From NCBI GenBank assembly GCA_947381905.1, contig CANCXL010000004.1, forward strand, positions 1 to 64,000: 64,000 bases of DNA, written 5' to 3'. Made by a program: the position numbers and the translations under genes. The notes under the pieces were generated by a model, which made no database searches, was not told the origin of the DNA, and saw only the letters and a program-made list of their open reading frames with translations. This DNA comes from an uncultured Clostridiaceae bacterium (lineage in GTDB: Bacteria; Bacillota; Clostridia; TANB77; CAG-465). Each line of letters begins with the position of its first letter. Within the stretch, counting starts at the first letter, position 1. Positions 43,155 to 51,722 of this stretch are shown here, piece after piece.

Positions 43155-44309
43155 GTGGCAGAATCTAAAGATTATTATGAGATTTTAGGTGTTTCAAAAG
43201 ATGCGACTGCTGATGATTTAAAAAGAGCATATAGAAAACTTGCCAAAAAGTATCACCCTGATGCTCAACATACAGATGAAGATAAAAAGAACGCTGAAGC
43301 AAAATTTAAAGAGATAAATGAAGCATATTCAGTTTTATCTGATGATAGTAAGAGGGCACAATATGACAGATTCGGTTCAAATTTTGAACAAGCTGGATTT
43401 GGTGGCGGAAACTATGGCTCAGGAGCATACGGCTTTAATGGGTTTAATGGATTTGGCGGAATGGACATTGATCTTGAAGATATACTTGGTAGTGTATTTG
43501 GTGGTGGATTTGGTTCATCTGCAAGAAAATCTCAAGGACCAACAAGAGGAGCAGATATAAAAACTACTCTTTCACTAAAGTTTGAAGAAGCGGCATTTGG
43601 CGTAAAAAAAGAAATAAATGTTACTAGAAATGAAAAATGCGATTGCTGTAACGGAAGCGGAGCAAAGCCTGGAAGTAAAATAATTACTTGCGATAAATGT
43701 GGTGGTAGAGGTAAAATTCAAGTTACTCAAAACACTATAATGGGAGCTTTTTCTACTGTAAAAACATGTGATAAATGTAGCGGAACAGGTAAGGTTATTG
43801 AAACTCCTTGTGAAAAATGTACAGGAAAAGGCATTGTAAAGAAATCTAGAAAAATAGAAATAAATGTACCAGCTGGAATAGATGATGGTCAAGCAATCTC
43901 TTTAAGGGGAGAAGGAGATGCAGGCAAAAAAGGAGGACCAAATGGCGACTTATATGTTGTTATGAAAGTTGGTTCTCATAAATACTTCAAAAGAAATGGA
44001 TTTGATATCTCTGCAAATGTAAGAGTACCTTTTGCTAAAATGGCTTTAGGTGGAGATATCAAAATACCTACTTTAGAAGGAGAAATGGAATTTAGTATTC
44101 CAGAAGGAACAACATGTGGTACTAAATTTAGAGTTAAAGAACAAGGTATTCCAATACTTAATGGTAAAGGAAGAGGAACATTAGAATTTACAGTAGATGT
44201 AGACGTTCCAAAAAAATTAACTGATGAACAAAGAGAGATATTAGCTCAGTTTGCTAAAACTTTTGGAGACGAAGTATCACCTAAGAAAAAGGGATTTTTC
44301 AGTAGATAA
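43155..44309 (+). CDS. dnaJ: Hsp40 co-chaperone DnaJ
   Basis: A 384-residue type I DnaJ. The J domain (DYYEILGVSKDATADDLKRAYR, catalytic HPD at KYHPDAQH) is followed by a Gly/Phe-rich region (GFGGGNYGSGAYGFNGFNG), a zinc domain with four CxxCxGxG-like repeats (CDCCNGSG, CDKCGGRG, CDKCSGTG, CEKCTGKG) and C-terminal substrate domains. It starts with GTG, ribosome binding site AGGAGG. Last gene of the CIRCE operon. Confidence 0.96.
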   Translation: MAESKDYYEILGVSKDATADDLKRAYRKLAKKYHPDAQHTDEDKKNAEAKFKEINEAYSVLSDDSKRAQYDRFGSNFEQAGFGGGNYGSGAYGFNGFNGFGGMDIDLEDILGSVFGGGFGSSARKSQGPTRGADIKTTLSLKFEEAAFGVKKEINVTRNEKCDCCNGSGAKPGSKIITCDKCGGRGKIQVTQNTIMGAFSTVKTCDKCSGTGKVIETPCEKCTGKGIVKKSRKIEINVPAGIDDGQAISLRGEGDAGKKGGPNGDLYVVMKVGSHKYFKRNGFDISANVRVPFAKMALGGDIKIPTLEGEMEFSIPEGTTCGTKFRVKEQGIPILNGKGRGTLEFTVDVDVPKKLTDEQREILAQFAKTFGDEVSPKKKGFFSR

Positions 44310-44320
44310 AATATAAACTA

Positions 44321-44349
44321 AAAAGAAGACTATAAAGTCTTCTTTTTTT
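44321..44349. terminator. Terminator after dnaJ, shared with the reverse-strand gene
   Basis: AAAAGAAGACT (44321-44331) and AGTCTTCTTTT (44336-44346) with a T-run; A-rich on the other side, so it can act in both directions. Confidence 0.85.
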
Positions 44350-44551
44350 AGTTTTCTCCGTAGTATGAAATATCAGATTTGTTAAATGTTTTTGTGTCAC
44401 TACCAATACCTGTGAAATCTATTACTCGAACAGTTATAGTGGAATTACTATCTTCCATCTTTTTCTTTAAGTCATAATAAGAATCTTCAAGGTATTGTCT
44501 GCTACCATACTTTAAGTCTATGTACGACTTAGCGAAAATAAAATCAAACAT
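44348..44551 (-). CDS. Small hypothetical protein, 67 aa
   Basis: A 67-residue protein with no recognised family: MFDFIFAKSYIDLKYGSRQY, a charged helix (YDLKKKMEDSN) and a short beta-like end (TVRVIDFTGIG). ATG 44551 has AAAGGAG on the reverse strand about 8 bp upstream; the longer open frame upstream of it lacks a ribosome binding site. A possible promoter lies about 60 bp upstream on this strand. Convergent with dnaJ. Confidence 0.55.
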   Translation of the reverse strand: MFDFIFAKSYIDLKYGSRQYLEDSYYDLKKKMEDSNSTITVRVIDFTGIGSDTKTFNKSDISYYGEN

Positions 44552-44695
44552 TTTAACCACTCCTTTAATTATAAAATATGTACTCTCATATAATATATAG
44601 ATATTATACAACATAATTTTTAATAAGTAAATAGCAAAGATTATGTTATGTTTCATTTATTTACATTATTTTTGCCAAAAAAGAGTTTAAACGTA

Positions 44696-44724
44696 TTGCA
44701 AAATCTTTTTGTTTTATATATAAT
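44696..44724 (+). promoter_or_regulatory. Promoter of spoVS
   Basis: TTGCAA (44696-44701), 17-bp spacer, TATAAT (44719-44724). A small hairpin (AAGTTTG/CAAACTT, about 44731-44750) lies in the leader. Confidence 0.75.
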
Positions 44725-44780
44725 CAAAGTAAGTTTGGAAAACAAACTTAAGCAAAAGATAAAATCATAGGAGGTAGAAA

Positions 44781-45044
44781 ATGGATATATTAAAAATTTC
44801 AGCAAAATCTAGCCCTAATTCTGTAGCAGGAGCAATAGCTGGTCTTGTTAAAGAAAACGGAAGAGCAGAAATGCAAGCGATTGGCGCAGGGGCTATAAAT
44901 CAAGCAGTAAAGGCAGTAGCAATCGCAAGAGGATTTGTTGCACCAACAGGTGTAGAACTTGTATGTTCTCCAGCATTTACGGAGGTTACAATAGATAACG
45001 AAGATAAAACAGGAATTAAATTCGTAGTTGAACCTAAACTTTAA
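44781..45044 (+). CDS. spoVS: Stage V sporulation protein S
   Basis: An 87-residue Alba-like protein with the near-invariant SpoVS core: LKISAKSSPNSVAGAIAGL, MQAIGAGAINQAVKAVAIAR and GFVAPTGVELVC. In Bacillus subtilis it affects spore coat assembly and septation; it also occurs in non-sporulating bacteria, so it does not prove sporulation. Monocistronic with strong promoter, AGGAGG ribosome binding site and terminator, suggesting high expression. Confidence 0.95.
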   Translation: MDILKISAKSSPNSVAGAIAGLVKENGRAEMQAIGAGAINQAVKAVAIARGFVAPTGVELVCSPAFTEVTIDNEDKTGIKFVVEPKL

Positions 45045-45066
45045 TAAAATTATATAAATTAATATG

Positions 45067-45106
45067 AACTCAAAAAGATAAAATACTATCTTTTTGAGTT
45101 TTTTTA
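45067..45106 (+). terminator. Intrinsic terminator of spoVS
   Basis: AACTCAAAAAGATA (45067-45080) and TATCTTTTTGAGTT (45087-45100) form a 14-bp stem with a T-run. Confidence 0.88.
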
Positions 45107-45162
45107 TGATATAATTGCAAAGGATATAATTAAGCGAAAAAAGAAAAGTAGGTGTGAATGAA

Positions 45163-46938
45163 TTGAGTGCTAAAATTATAGATTCTAAAAGATATAAGAC
45201 TATAACTAAAACGCAGTTAGAAAAGAAAAAAAGACAAAATCAATATGAAATTAAGTCTCAAAAATCTAGTATAAAAAAGAAGAATAAAAATACAATAAAC
45301 GATAACAATTCATTTATATCTAACTTAAGAATAAAAAAACATAGAGAAAAGAAAATAGAACAGGAGATGTTACTATATTCTAGACCTCAAAAAACAGTTT
45401 TAAAGGAGCCTAAAGATAAGATTTACATTCCTAAATCATTTATTATTATTTGCTCTTTTATGTGTGCAATTATTTTAGTATATGTTTCTGCAAAAATAAT
45501 GATAAAAGATAGTAGTGATACTACAACAGTATTTGGAAATAATGAGGAAAAAACAACTAATGTAGCAATTCCTTTAGAAACAAATTATGATTTAAAAATT
45601 GGTCTAAATTCAATAGATACAACAGATATTAGTAAATCACACAATTTAATAATAAATGATTTATATAAAAAGATATCATATAGTCTAGTAAAAATAGAAA
45701 ACAATTATGATATAAAATATCAGATTGCTAAAAATATTGAAAAACTAAATGATAATAGTTATAAGGTGATGTTAAACCCAGATTATAAAATACAAGTAGA
45801 AGATGTAATATACTCTGTAGAGAAAATAAGAACATATGGAGAGGAAAATATGTATTATGATAGGATAGATAATATTGCATCTATTGATACTACTGAAGAC
45901 AAGAATACATTAATATTAAATCTAAAAGAGGCTAATCCATATTATGTGTATATGTTAGATTTTCCAATAGAGGATAAAGATGGAAAGATTAATTCTGGAT
46001 TTAATATAGAATATATTCAAAATGGAATATTATTTAAAAAGATAAGTAAAGACATAATTCCAAATTTATCTAGTATTAGTATAACAAATTATGGAAGTAT
46101 AGATGAGAGTGTTAATACTTTTACATCAGGAAATATAGATATGTTTTTTGCATCATCAAACAATGATATGCAACTTATTGGTAAAAATGATTATAATGTA
46201 AAAAAATATAAAGACGGAGAAACCCTATTCTTATTTGGTAATAAAGATTCACAAGTATTTTCAATATCAGAAATTAGAAATGCATTAATGTACTCTCTAA
46301 ACCGTGAAGAGATAGTAAAAAACAGTGATAACAACTTTATAGAGCTTATAGATTTACCTTTTTTATATTCTAGTATAAAATATAAATATGATATTGTTGG
46401 AGCACAAAATATAATGAGTTCTAATGGATGGAATAAAAATGGATATGGAATATTTGAAAAGAATATAAATGGAAAATATAGTAGTGCATCTTTAAGACTT
46501 TTAGTAAATTCACAAGATGAAAATAAGATAAATGTAGCAAATAATATAAAAAATATGGCACAAAATGCAGGAATTAGTATTGAAATTGAAGCATTAAATC
46601 AAGAAGAAATAAATGAGAAAATAAGTGCTAAAGATTATGATTTAGTTCTTGCAACTGTATATTTAAATGAAACACCAGATATAAACTTTTTAAAAGACTA
46701 TTTAAATATTAACAATGCAACAAATCAAGCATTTATACAAGTTGAACAAAGTAGTGTAGAACAATTAGATAAGAATGTTCAAAATCTACAGTTTGTATTA
46801 TCTGAACAAGTTGCATGCATTGGAATATATGCAAGAAATATTAACTTAGTATATCAAAAGTATATATATGGCTTTGATAATATAAATTATATGACTATTT
46901 TTAATAACATAGATAATATTGGTAAGAAAATAGAATAG
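45163..46938 (+). CDS. Membrane-tethered protein with an oligopeptide-binding (SBP family 5-like) domain
   Basis: A 591-residue protein. Its first about 90 residues are very basic and cytoplasmic (KKKRQNQYEIKSQKSSIKKK, RIKKHREKKIEQE). One transmembrane helix follows (SFIIICSFMCAIILVYVSA), then an extracellular domain resembling DppA/OppA solute-binding proteins (DVIYSVEKIRTYG, FSISEIRNALMYSLNREEIV, the family's ARQALxYAIDR-like element, and VANNIKNMAQNAGISIEIEAL). It lacks a lipobox, and no ABC permease or ATPase is nearby. The start is probably TTG 45163, 8 bp after AGGTG; the in-frame GTG at 45154 overlaps that site. It may be a sensor or scaffold rather than a transporter subunit (inference). 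Confidence 0.7.
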   Translation: MSAKIIDSKRYKTITKTQLEKKKRQNQYEIKSQKSSIKKKNKNTINDNNSFISNLRIKKHREKKIEQEMLLYSRPQKTVLKEPKDKIYIPKSFIIICSFMCAIILVYVSAKIMIKDSSDTTTVFGNNEEKTTNVAIPLETNYDLKIGLNSIDTTDISKSHNLIINDLYKKISYSLVKIENNYDIKYQIAKNIEKLNDNSYKVMLNPDYKIQVEDVIYSVEKIRTYGEENMYYDRIDNIASIDTTEDKNTLILNLKEANPYYVYMLDFPIEDKDGKINSGFNIEYIQNGILFKKISKDIIPNLSSISITNYGSIDESVNTFTSGNIDMFFASSNNDMQLIGKNDYNVKKYKDGETLFLFGNKDSQVFSISEIRNALMYSLNREEIVKNSDNNFIELIDLPFLYSSIKYKYDIVGAQNIMSSNGWNKNGYGIFEKNINGKYSSASLRLLVNSQDENKINVANNIKNMAQNAGISIEIEALNQEEINEKISAKDYDLVLATVYLNETPDINFLKDYLNINNATNQAFIQVEQSSVEQLDKNVQNLQFVLSEQVACIGIYARNINLVYQKYIYGFDNINYMTIFNNIDNIGKKIE

Positions 46939-46947
46939 GTGAGATAC

Positions 46948-47303
46948 ATGTTATATGAAGAATTTCCAGAGTGGAAGCAATTAAAAAGGGAAAAGAAATA
47001 TAAAGAGGCAGTAGAAAAGCTAATGTATGAAATTGCTGTAAATTTGATGAGAGTTAGTAATCTATATTGTGATGATAAATATGATCCATACAAAAAATAT
47101 TACATAGCTTGTGGACCATGTTATGGAGAAAATATGAATGGACTAGTAGAAAAAAATTACACGATTATACATATCTTGCGGGGTATCTTCAATCTTTAAA
47201 TATGTTTTTAGAAGATGATGATGTACTAGATAGCTGTAAGTACTTATTTAGAAAATTAAGAGAAATAAAGAAATCTTTAATAAGATTAATGAAAAATATA
47301 TAG
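46948..47303 (+). pseudogene. Frameshifted first copy of a duplicated gene
   Basis: The 5' part reads YEEFPEWKQLKREKKYKEAV, KLMYEIAVNL and ACGPCYGENMNGLVEK, nearly identical to the intact gene at 47494-47874. After an A7 run (47150-47156) the homology continues in another frame (KLHDYTYLAGYLQSLNMFL, LIRLMKNI) to the stop at 47301-47303. One extra A would restore a protein of about 119 residues. It may be a true pseudogene, a base-calling error in the homopolymer, or slippage-dependent expression. ATG 46948 has AGGTGAG upstream and follows the SBP-like gene by 9 bp. Confidence 0.8.
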
Positions 47304-47493
47304 AAAGAAATGGTATAAACATATGTTAAAAAATATCTTAAGTATAAAAAACAAGTTTAGAGTAAATGATTATGGTATAAAAATAATTAAAAAATAAAAA
47401 AATGCTTATAAAAAATATGAAAAAAATAAAAGAGGCATAGCTTATATAAAATTAATAGTGCCTAAACTTCATATAAGAATAGGGGGAGTATGT

Positions 47494-47874
47494 ATGGTAT
47501 ACGAAGAGTTTCCAGAGTGGAAACAATTAAAAAAAGAAAAAAAATATAAAGAGGCAGTAGAAAAGCTAATGTATGAGATTGCTGTAAACTTGATAAAGGT
47601 TAGCAACTTGTATTGTGAAAGAAAACATGATCCATATGAAGAATATTATGTCGCGTGTGGACCATGTTATGGAGAAAATATGAATAGACAAGTAGAAGAA
47701 AGAGTATATGACTATATTCCAATAGCAGGAAGGATGGAAAGTCTAGATATGTACCTAAAAGATTTGGATGAGGAAGATGATATTCCATATCATTGTAAGT
47801 ATCTTATAAAAGAATTATTAAAAAATAAAAAGAAACTATTGAAATTAATGAAATGTATAGAAGAGGAAGAATAA
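47494..47874 (+). CDS. Hypothetical protein, intact copy of the tandem duplicate
   Basis: A 126-127-residue protein of unknown family. It is lysine/glutamate-rich and helical: EEFPEWKQLKKEKKYKEAVEKL, then VSNLYCERKHDPYEEYY, a conserved cysteine pair ACGPCYGENMN and a C-terminal basic helix (KELLKNKKKLLKLMK). ATG 47494 lies 5 bp after AGGGGGAG. The next gene starts directly after its TAA. The 190-bp gap before it holds only AT-rich sequence and a weak 24-codon frame at about 47323. Confidence 0.65.
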   Translation: MVYEEFPEWKQLKKEKKYKEAVEKLMYEIAVNLIKVSNLYCERKHDPYEEYYVACGPCYGENMNRQVEERVYDYIPIAGRMESLDMYLKDLDEEDDIPYHCKYLIKELLKNKKKLLKLMKCIEEEE

Positions 47875-48918
47875 ATGAATTTAGATAATGTAAGTAGAAT
47901 AAGAGACAGATTTAAGAAAAATAAATATTCTATAGAAAATAGTACAATTGATGACGAAGAGGAATTCTATGATGTTTGTACAGACTTTATGGAAGAATTC
48001 GAGGAAATAAAAGAATTAGTACTAACACAAGAAAATATAAAAAAATATTCCAAAGAAGGTCAAAGAGAGCTAATGTCGAGAATTAATTCAGTGACTGAAC
48101 TTAATGCCGAATTAAACAATTCATATTATTTAGGAGAAGAAGACTCAATAGGAAATGATCCTATTGAATATACTAAAAGAATGGCTATATTTACAGAAAT
48201 GTGTAATAGCTGTGCACATATTATTGAAGAGTACATAAACAAGAATGATTTAAGAAAAGATAAAGAGTTTAAGGATATAAAGAATACATTATTTTCAATG
48301 AAAAAAGATGCCATAGAAAAGATAGTAGCAAATTCGTTAGGAAGAGAAGAAAAAGGAATTATTGCTGGACTAAAAAAAGATACTAGTAAGTATGAAAATA
48401 GTAATGTTTTTGTAGTAGATATACCAGGTATCGGACAAGTATCATGGCATATAGCAATAGATAATATGGATAAAGAACTTAAAGAAATGCTTAATAAAAA
48501 TCCATATCCATTTGAAGTTGAAAAGAATAATATAAGCGGAAGAAAAGTTTTAAATTCAGAATTACTTCTTGGACAAATAAATAATAAATACTTAAGTATT
48601 CATAATAAAATAGATTCAAATATTCCTGTAGGTAATGAGAATGAGTTAAAACTTGCTTTAGAAATATATAATGAACTTTTAGAACTTGAGGGAAGCTATG
48701 AAGAGTTAGATGCGGGTGTAACAGATATAAGTAGTGATGAAAAGATTTATCGTAGAATTTTAAAGGCTTGTCAAAGACATGGAATACCTTCTAAAGAGAC
48801 GATGGACATGTTACTAGATCAAATGGTAGATAATATGTTTCCAGATATAGAGTATAATAAAGAAAGTATAAGAAAATGGAGGGATAGTGAAGATGGAAAA
48901 CAACAACTTAAGTCCTAG
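47875..48918 (+). CDS. Hypothetical protein, 347 aa
   Basis: Not recognised. A soluble, mostly helical acidic protein: N-terminal helical bundle (about 1-150, IKELVLTQENIKKYSKEGQ, EYTKRMAIFTEMCNSCAHII), a compact middle with FVVDIPGIGQVSWHIAIDNM (about 180-200), and a C-terminal helical part (EKIYRRILKACQRHGIPS). The VSWHIAID segment could be a small beta core. It starts directly after the previous stop (TAA-ATG), so it is translationally coupled with the duplicated gene, and overlaps the next gene. Confidence 0.65.
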   Translation: MNLDNVSRIRDRFKKNKYSIENSTIDDEEEFYDVCTDFMEEFEEIKELVLTQENIKKYSKEGQRELMSRINSVTELNAELNNSYYLGEEDSIGNDPIEYTKRMAIFTEMCNSCAHIIEEYINKNDLRKDKEFKDIKNTLFSMKKDAIEKIVANSLGREEKGIIAGLKKDTSKYENSNVFVVDIPGIGQVSWHIAIDNMDKELKEMLNKNPYPFEVEKNNISGRKVLNSELLLGQINNKYLSIHNKIDSNIPVGNENELKLALEIYNELLELEGSYEELDAGVTDISSDEKIYRRILKACQRHGIPSKETMDMLLDQMVDNMFPDIEYNKESIRKWRDSEDGKQQLKS

Positions 48919-49465
48919 AGTAATTAATGAAGTGTATCAAATTGTAGAGATGCTTCCAGATGAAGAGAAAAAACAAATTCCTCAAATTATATTAGATTAC
49001 TTAAAAAATAATGCAACTAAAATAGAAGAATATAAAGTAGAAAAAGATATTCCAATAGATAAGCAAAATTTAGATGATAATACATATAACTATGTATATG
49101 TATTGATGAATTACATTAAACCAAGAGTTAAATACGAAGAGATAAAGCCGTCATGGAATGAATTAGATGATATTAAAGATAAAGTTAAACAACTAGAAAT
49201 TGAAATAGAAACTAATTTTTTTAATGTAAATAATAGTTTAGCAGACAGAAAATTAACAAATATTGAATTTGTCCTTAATTTTTATTATTTCGGACTTACA
49301 TCAGATGAAAATAAGCAAAAAAAATTAGCACCTTTTATAGCACTATGTAAAGTATTTATTATAGTTCATGATAATTTACAAAAAGATAGTGATTATGAAA
49401 AAGCTTTTAATCAATATAAATATATAAGCGAACAATTAAAGTTAAATATAGAAAATACATTTTAA
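48893..49465 (+). CDS. Hypothetical protein, 190 aa
   Basis: Not recognised as a characterised family. The first about 35 residues (SPRVINEVYQIVEMLPDEEK, QIPQIILDYLKNN) form the small helical motif often seen at the start of unknown clostridial proteins of this type. The rest is helical with DDIKDKVKQLEIEIETNFF. ATG 48893 is 9 bp after GGAGGG and overlaps the end of the preceding gene by 26 bp. It precedes pta by 20 bp; co-transcription with pta-ackA is possible. Confidence 0.6.
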   Translation: MENNNLSPRVINEVYQIVEMLPDEEKKQIPQIILDYLKNNATKIEEYKVEKDIPIDKQNLDDNTYNYVYVLMNYIKPRVKYEEIKPSWNELDDIKDKVKQLEIEIETNFFNVNNSLADRKLTNIEFVLNFYYFGLTSDENKQKKLAPFIALCKVFIIVHDNLQKDSDYEKAFNQYKYISEQLKLNIENTF

Positions 49466-49485
49466 AGGAGGAGGAAAAAATTAAA

Positions 49486-50493
49486 ATGGAATTAAATGGA
49501 ATTGTAGCTAAAATGGCAGAAAAGGTAAAGCAAAACAAAAGAAAGATTGTACTTCCTGAAACAGAAGATAAGAGAGTACTAAAGGCTGCAGCAATAGTTG
49601 CAACAGAAGATATTGCAGACATTGTTCTTATTGGAAATAAAGAAGATATTAGCAATGTATGTAATGCTGAAGGTATTGATATGCCTTATGATAAAATAGA
49701 GATAATAGATAGTGTTACAGACCCTAAAAAAGGGGATTATGCAAATCTATTATATGAATTAAGAAAGCATAAAGGAATGACTATAGAAGAAGCACAAAAA
49801 ATAGCACAAGATAAAGTGTATTTTGGTACTTTGATGATTAAAGCAGGAGACGCAGATGGACTTGTAAGTGGAGCAATACACTCTACTGCAAATACTTTAA
49901 GACCTGCACTTCAAATTATTAAAGCTGCTGAAGGAGTAAAAAATGTTTCATCATTTTTCTTAATGGAAACACATAAAAAAGAATTAGGAGAAGATGGAGT
50001 ATTAATATTTTCAGATTGTGGACTTATAGAGTTCCCAACTAAAGAACAACTAGTAGACATAGCAATAGAATCAGCAGAAAGTTATAAAATGCTTACAGGG
50101 TATGAACCAAAGGTTGCACTTTTATCTTATTCTACAAAAGGCAGTGCTAAAAATGAAGCAATAGATAAATTAAATGATGTATTAGCTATGTTAAAAGAAA
50201 AAAATGTAGATTTTGAAGTTGATGGTGAATTTCAACTTGATGCAGCTCTTATTCCAGAAGTTGCAAAACTAAAAGCACCTGGAAGTAAAGTGGCAGGAAA
50301 CGCAAACGTGTTAATCTTTCCAAATTTAGAAGCAGGAAATATCGGATATAAGATGGCACAAAGATTTGGAGATTGCTTAGCAATCGGACCAGTTACACAA
50401 GGATTACAAAAGCCAGTAAATGATCTTTCTCGTGGAAGTTTGGTAGAAGATATAGTAGGTACAATAATAGTTACTTGTATGCAAGTTAAGTAG
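49486..50493 (+). CDS. pta: Phosphate acetyltransferase
   Basis: A 335-residue short-form Pta converting acetyl-CoA and phosphate to acetyl phosphate. It has KIVLPETEDKRVLKAAAI, KAGDADGLVSGAIHSTANTLRPALQII, SSFFLMET, ALLSYSTKGSA, VDGEFQLDAALIPEVA and the C-terminal GPVTQGLQKPVNDLSRG. With AckA it yields ATP and acetate in fermentation. Ribosome binding site AGGAGG about 14 bp before ATG. Confidence 0.96.
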   Translation: MELNGIVAKMAEKVKQNKRKIVLPETEDKRVLKAAAIVATEDIADIVLIGNKEDISNVCNAEGIDMPYDKIEIIDSVTDPKKGDYANLLYELRKHKGMTIEEAQKIAQDKVYFGTLMIKAGDADGLVSGAIHSTANTLRPALQIIKAAEGVKNVSSFFLMETHKKELGEDGVLIFSDCGLIEFPTKEQLVDIAIESAESYKMLTGYEPKVALLSYSTKGSAKNEAIDKLNDVLAMLKEKNVDFEVDGEFQLDAALIPEVAKLKAPGSKVAGNANVLIFPNLEAGNIGYKMAQRFGDCLAIGPVTQGLQKPVNDLSRGSLVEDIVGTIIVTCMQVK

Positions 50494-50513
50494 AATTAAG
50501 GGAGGAATAAAAA

Positions 50514-51722
50514 ATGAAGAATATTTTAGTTATTAACTGTGGTAGTTCAACTATTAAATTTCAACTTATTGATGTTGAAAACAATGATGCTGTAATAGCA
50601 AAAGGTAGATGTGATATGGTAGGATATAAGGATTCTAATATCATATACAATAATGTAAGAGATGGATATAAAAATAATGAACCAGCTCCTATGCCAACAC
50701 ATAAAGAAGGTATGGAAGTATTACTTAATACATTAATGGATAAAGAACATGGTGTAATTGAATCAATAGATGAAATATATGCTATTGGACATAGAGTAGT
50801 TCATGGAGGAGAAAAATTTAGCTCATCAGTTCTTGTAGATGATGAAGTAATAAATACTATAGAAGAATTAATTCCACTTGCACCACTACATAATCCTGGA
50901 TGCTTAATGGGAATAAAAGCAATGATGGAAATTGCACCAGATAAAAAGAATGTTGCAGTTTTTGATACAGCATTCCATCAAACAATGCCAGTATATAATT
51001 ACTTATATGCAATAGATTATAAATTCTATACAAATAATAAAATTAGAAGATATGGATTCCATGGAACATCTTACCAATTTATTTTAGGTAGACTTGAAGA
51101 ATTACTTGGAAAGAAAAAAGAAGATATAAATGCTATTGTTTGCCATATTGGAGGGGGGGCTTCAATGTGTGCTATTAAGAATGGTAAATCATATGATACA
51201 TCAATGGGATTTACTCCTCTTGAAGGTCTTGTAATGGAGACAAGATGTGGAGATATTGATCCATCAATTGTTACAAAACTTATGAAAGATGAAAATATGA
51301 CTATTGAAGAAATTGAAGCAGAACTTAATAAAAAATCTGGAAGACTTGGTCTTGCAGGAATTGGTGATCAAAGACAATTAATAGAAGCATCTGAATCTGG
51401 AAATGAACAAGCTACACTTACAAGAAAAATTCAAGCACAAAGAATTAAAAAATACATAGGATCATATATTGCAGAATTAAATAGAGTAGATGCTATAGTA
51501 TTTACTGGTGGTATTGGAGAAAATAACGCTTGTGAAAGAGAAGCATATGTTGCAGACATGGAATGTTTAGGAATTGAACTTGATAGAGAAGTAAATGATG
51601 TTTCTTCATGTAAAGAGGCAAGAATTTCTAAAGAATCATCTAAAATTGGAGTTTATGTAATACCAACAAACGAAGAGCTAGAAATAGCAAGACAAACTGT
51701 AGATATAGTTTCTAAATGCTAA
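50514..51722 (+). CDS. ackA: Acetate kinase
   Basis: A 402-residue AckA: NILVINCGSSTIKFQLID, AIGHRVVHGGEKFS, FDTAFHQTMP, RRYGFHGTSYQFI, VCHIGGGASMCAIKNGKS, DTSMGFTPLEGLVM-type segment and FTGGIGENNACERE. It forms ATP from acetyl phosphate made by Pta, 20 bp upstream. The M24 gene overlaps its end by 7 bp. Confidence 0.97.
   Translation: MKNILVINCGSSTIKFQLIDVENNDAVIAKGRCDMVGYKDSNIIYNNVRDGYKNNEPAPMPTHKEGMEVLLNTLMDKEHGVIESIDEIYAIGHRVVHGGEKFSSSVLVDDEVINTIEELIPLAPLHNPGCLMGIKAMMEIAPDKKNVAVFDTAFHQTMPVYNYLYAIDYKFYTNNKIRRYGFHGTSYQFILGRLEELLGKKKEDINAIVCHIGGGASMCAIKNGKSYDTSMGFTPLEGLVMETRCGDIDPSIVTKLMKDENMTIEEIEAELNKKSGRLGLAGIGDQRQLIEASESGNEQATLTRKIQAQRIKKYIGSYIAELNRVDAIVFTGGIGENNACEREAYVADMECLGIELDREVNDVSSCKEARISKESSKIGVYVIPTNEELEIARQTVDIVSKC

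Noticed and set aside
47304-47493. A 24-codon frame (MLKNILSIKNKFRVNDYG...) between the duplicated genes
   Set aside because: It has no ribosome binding site, is very lysine/isoleucine-rich as random AT-rich DNA would be, and has no homology to the duplicated gene.
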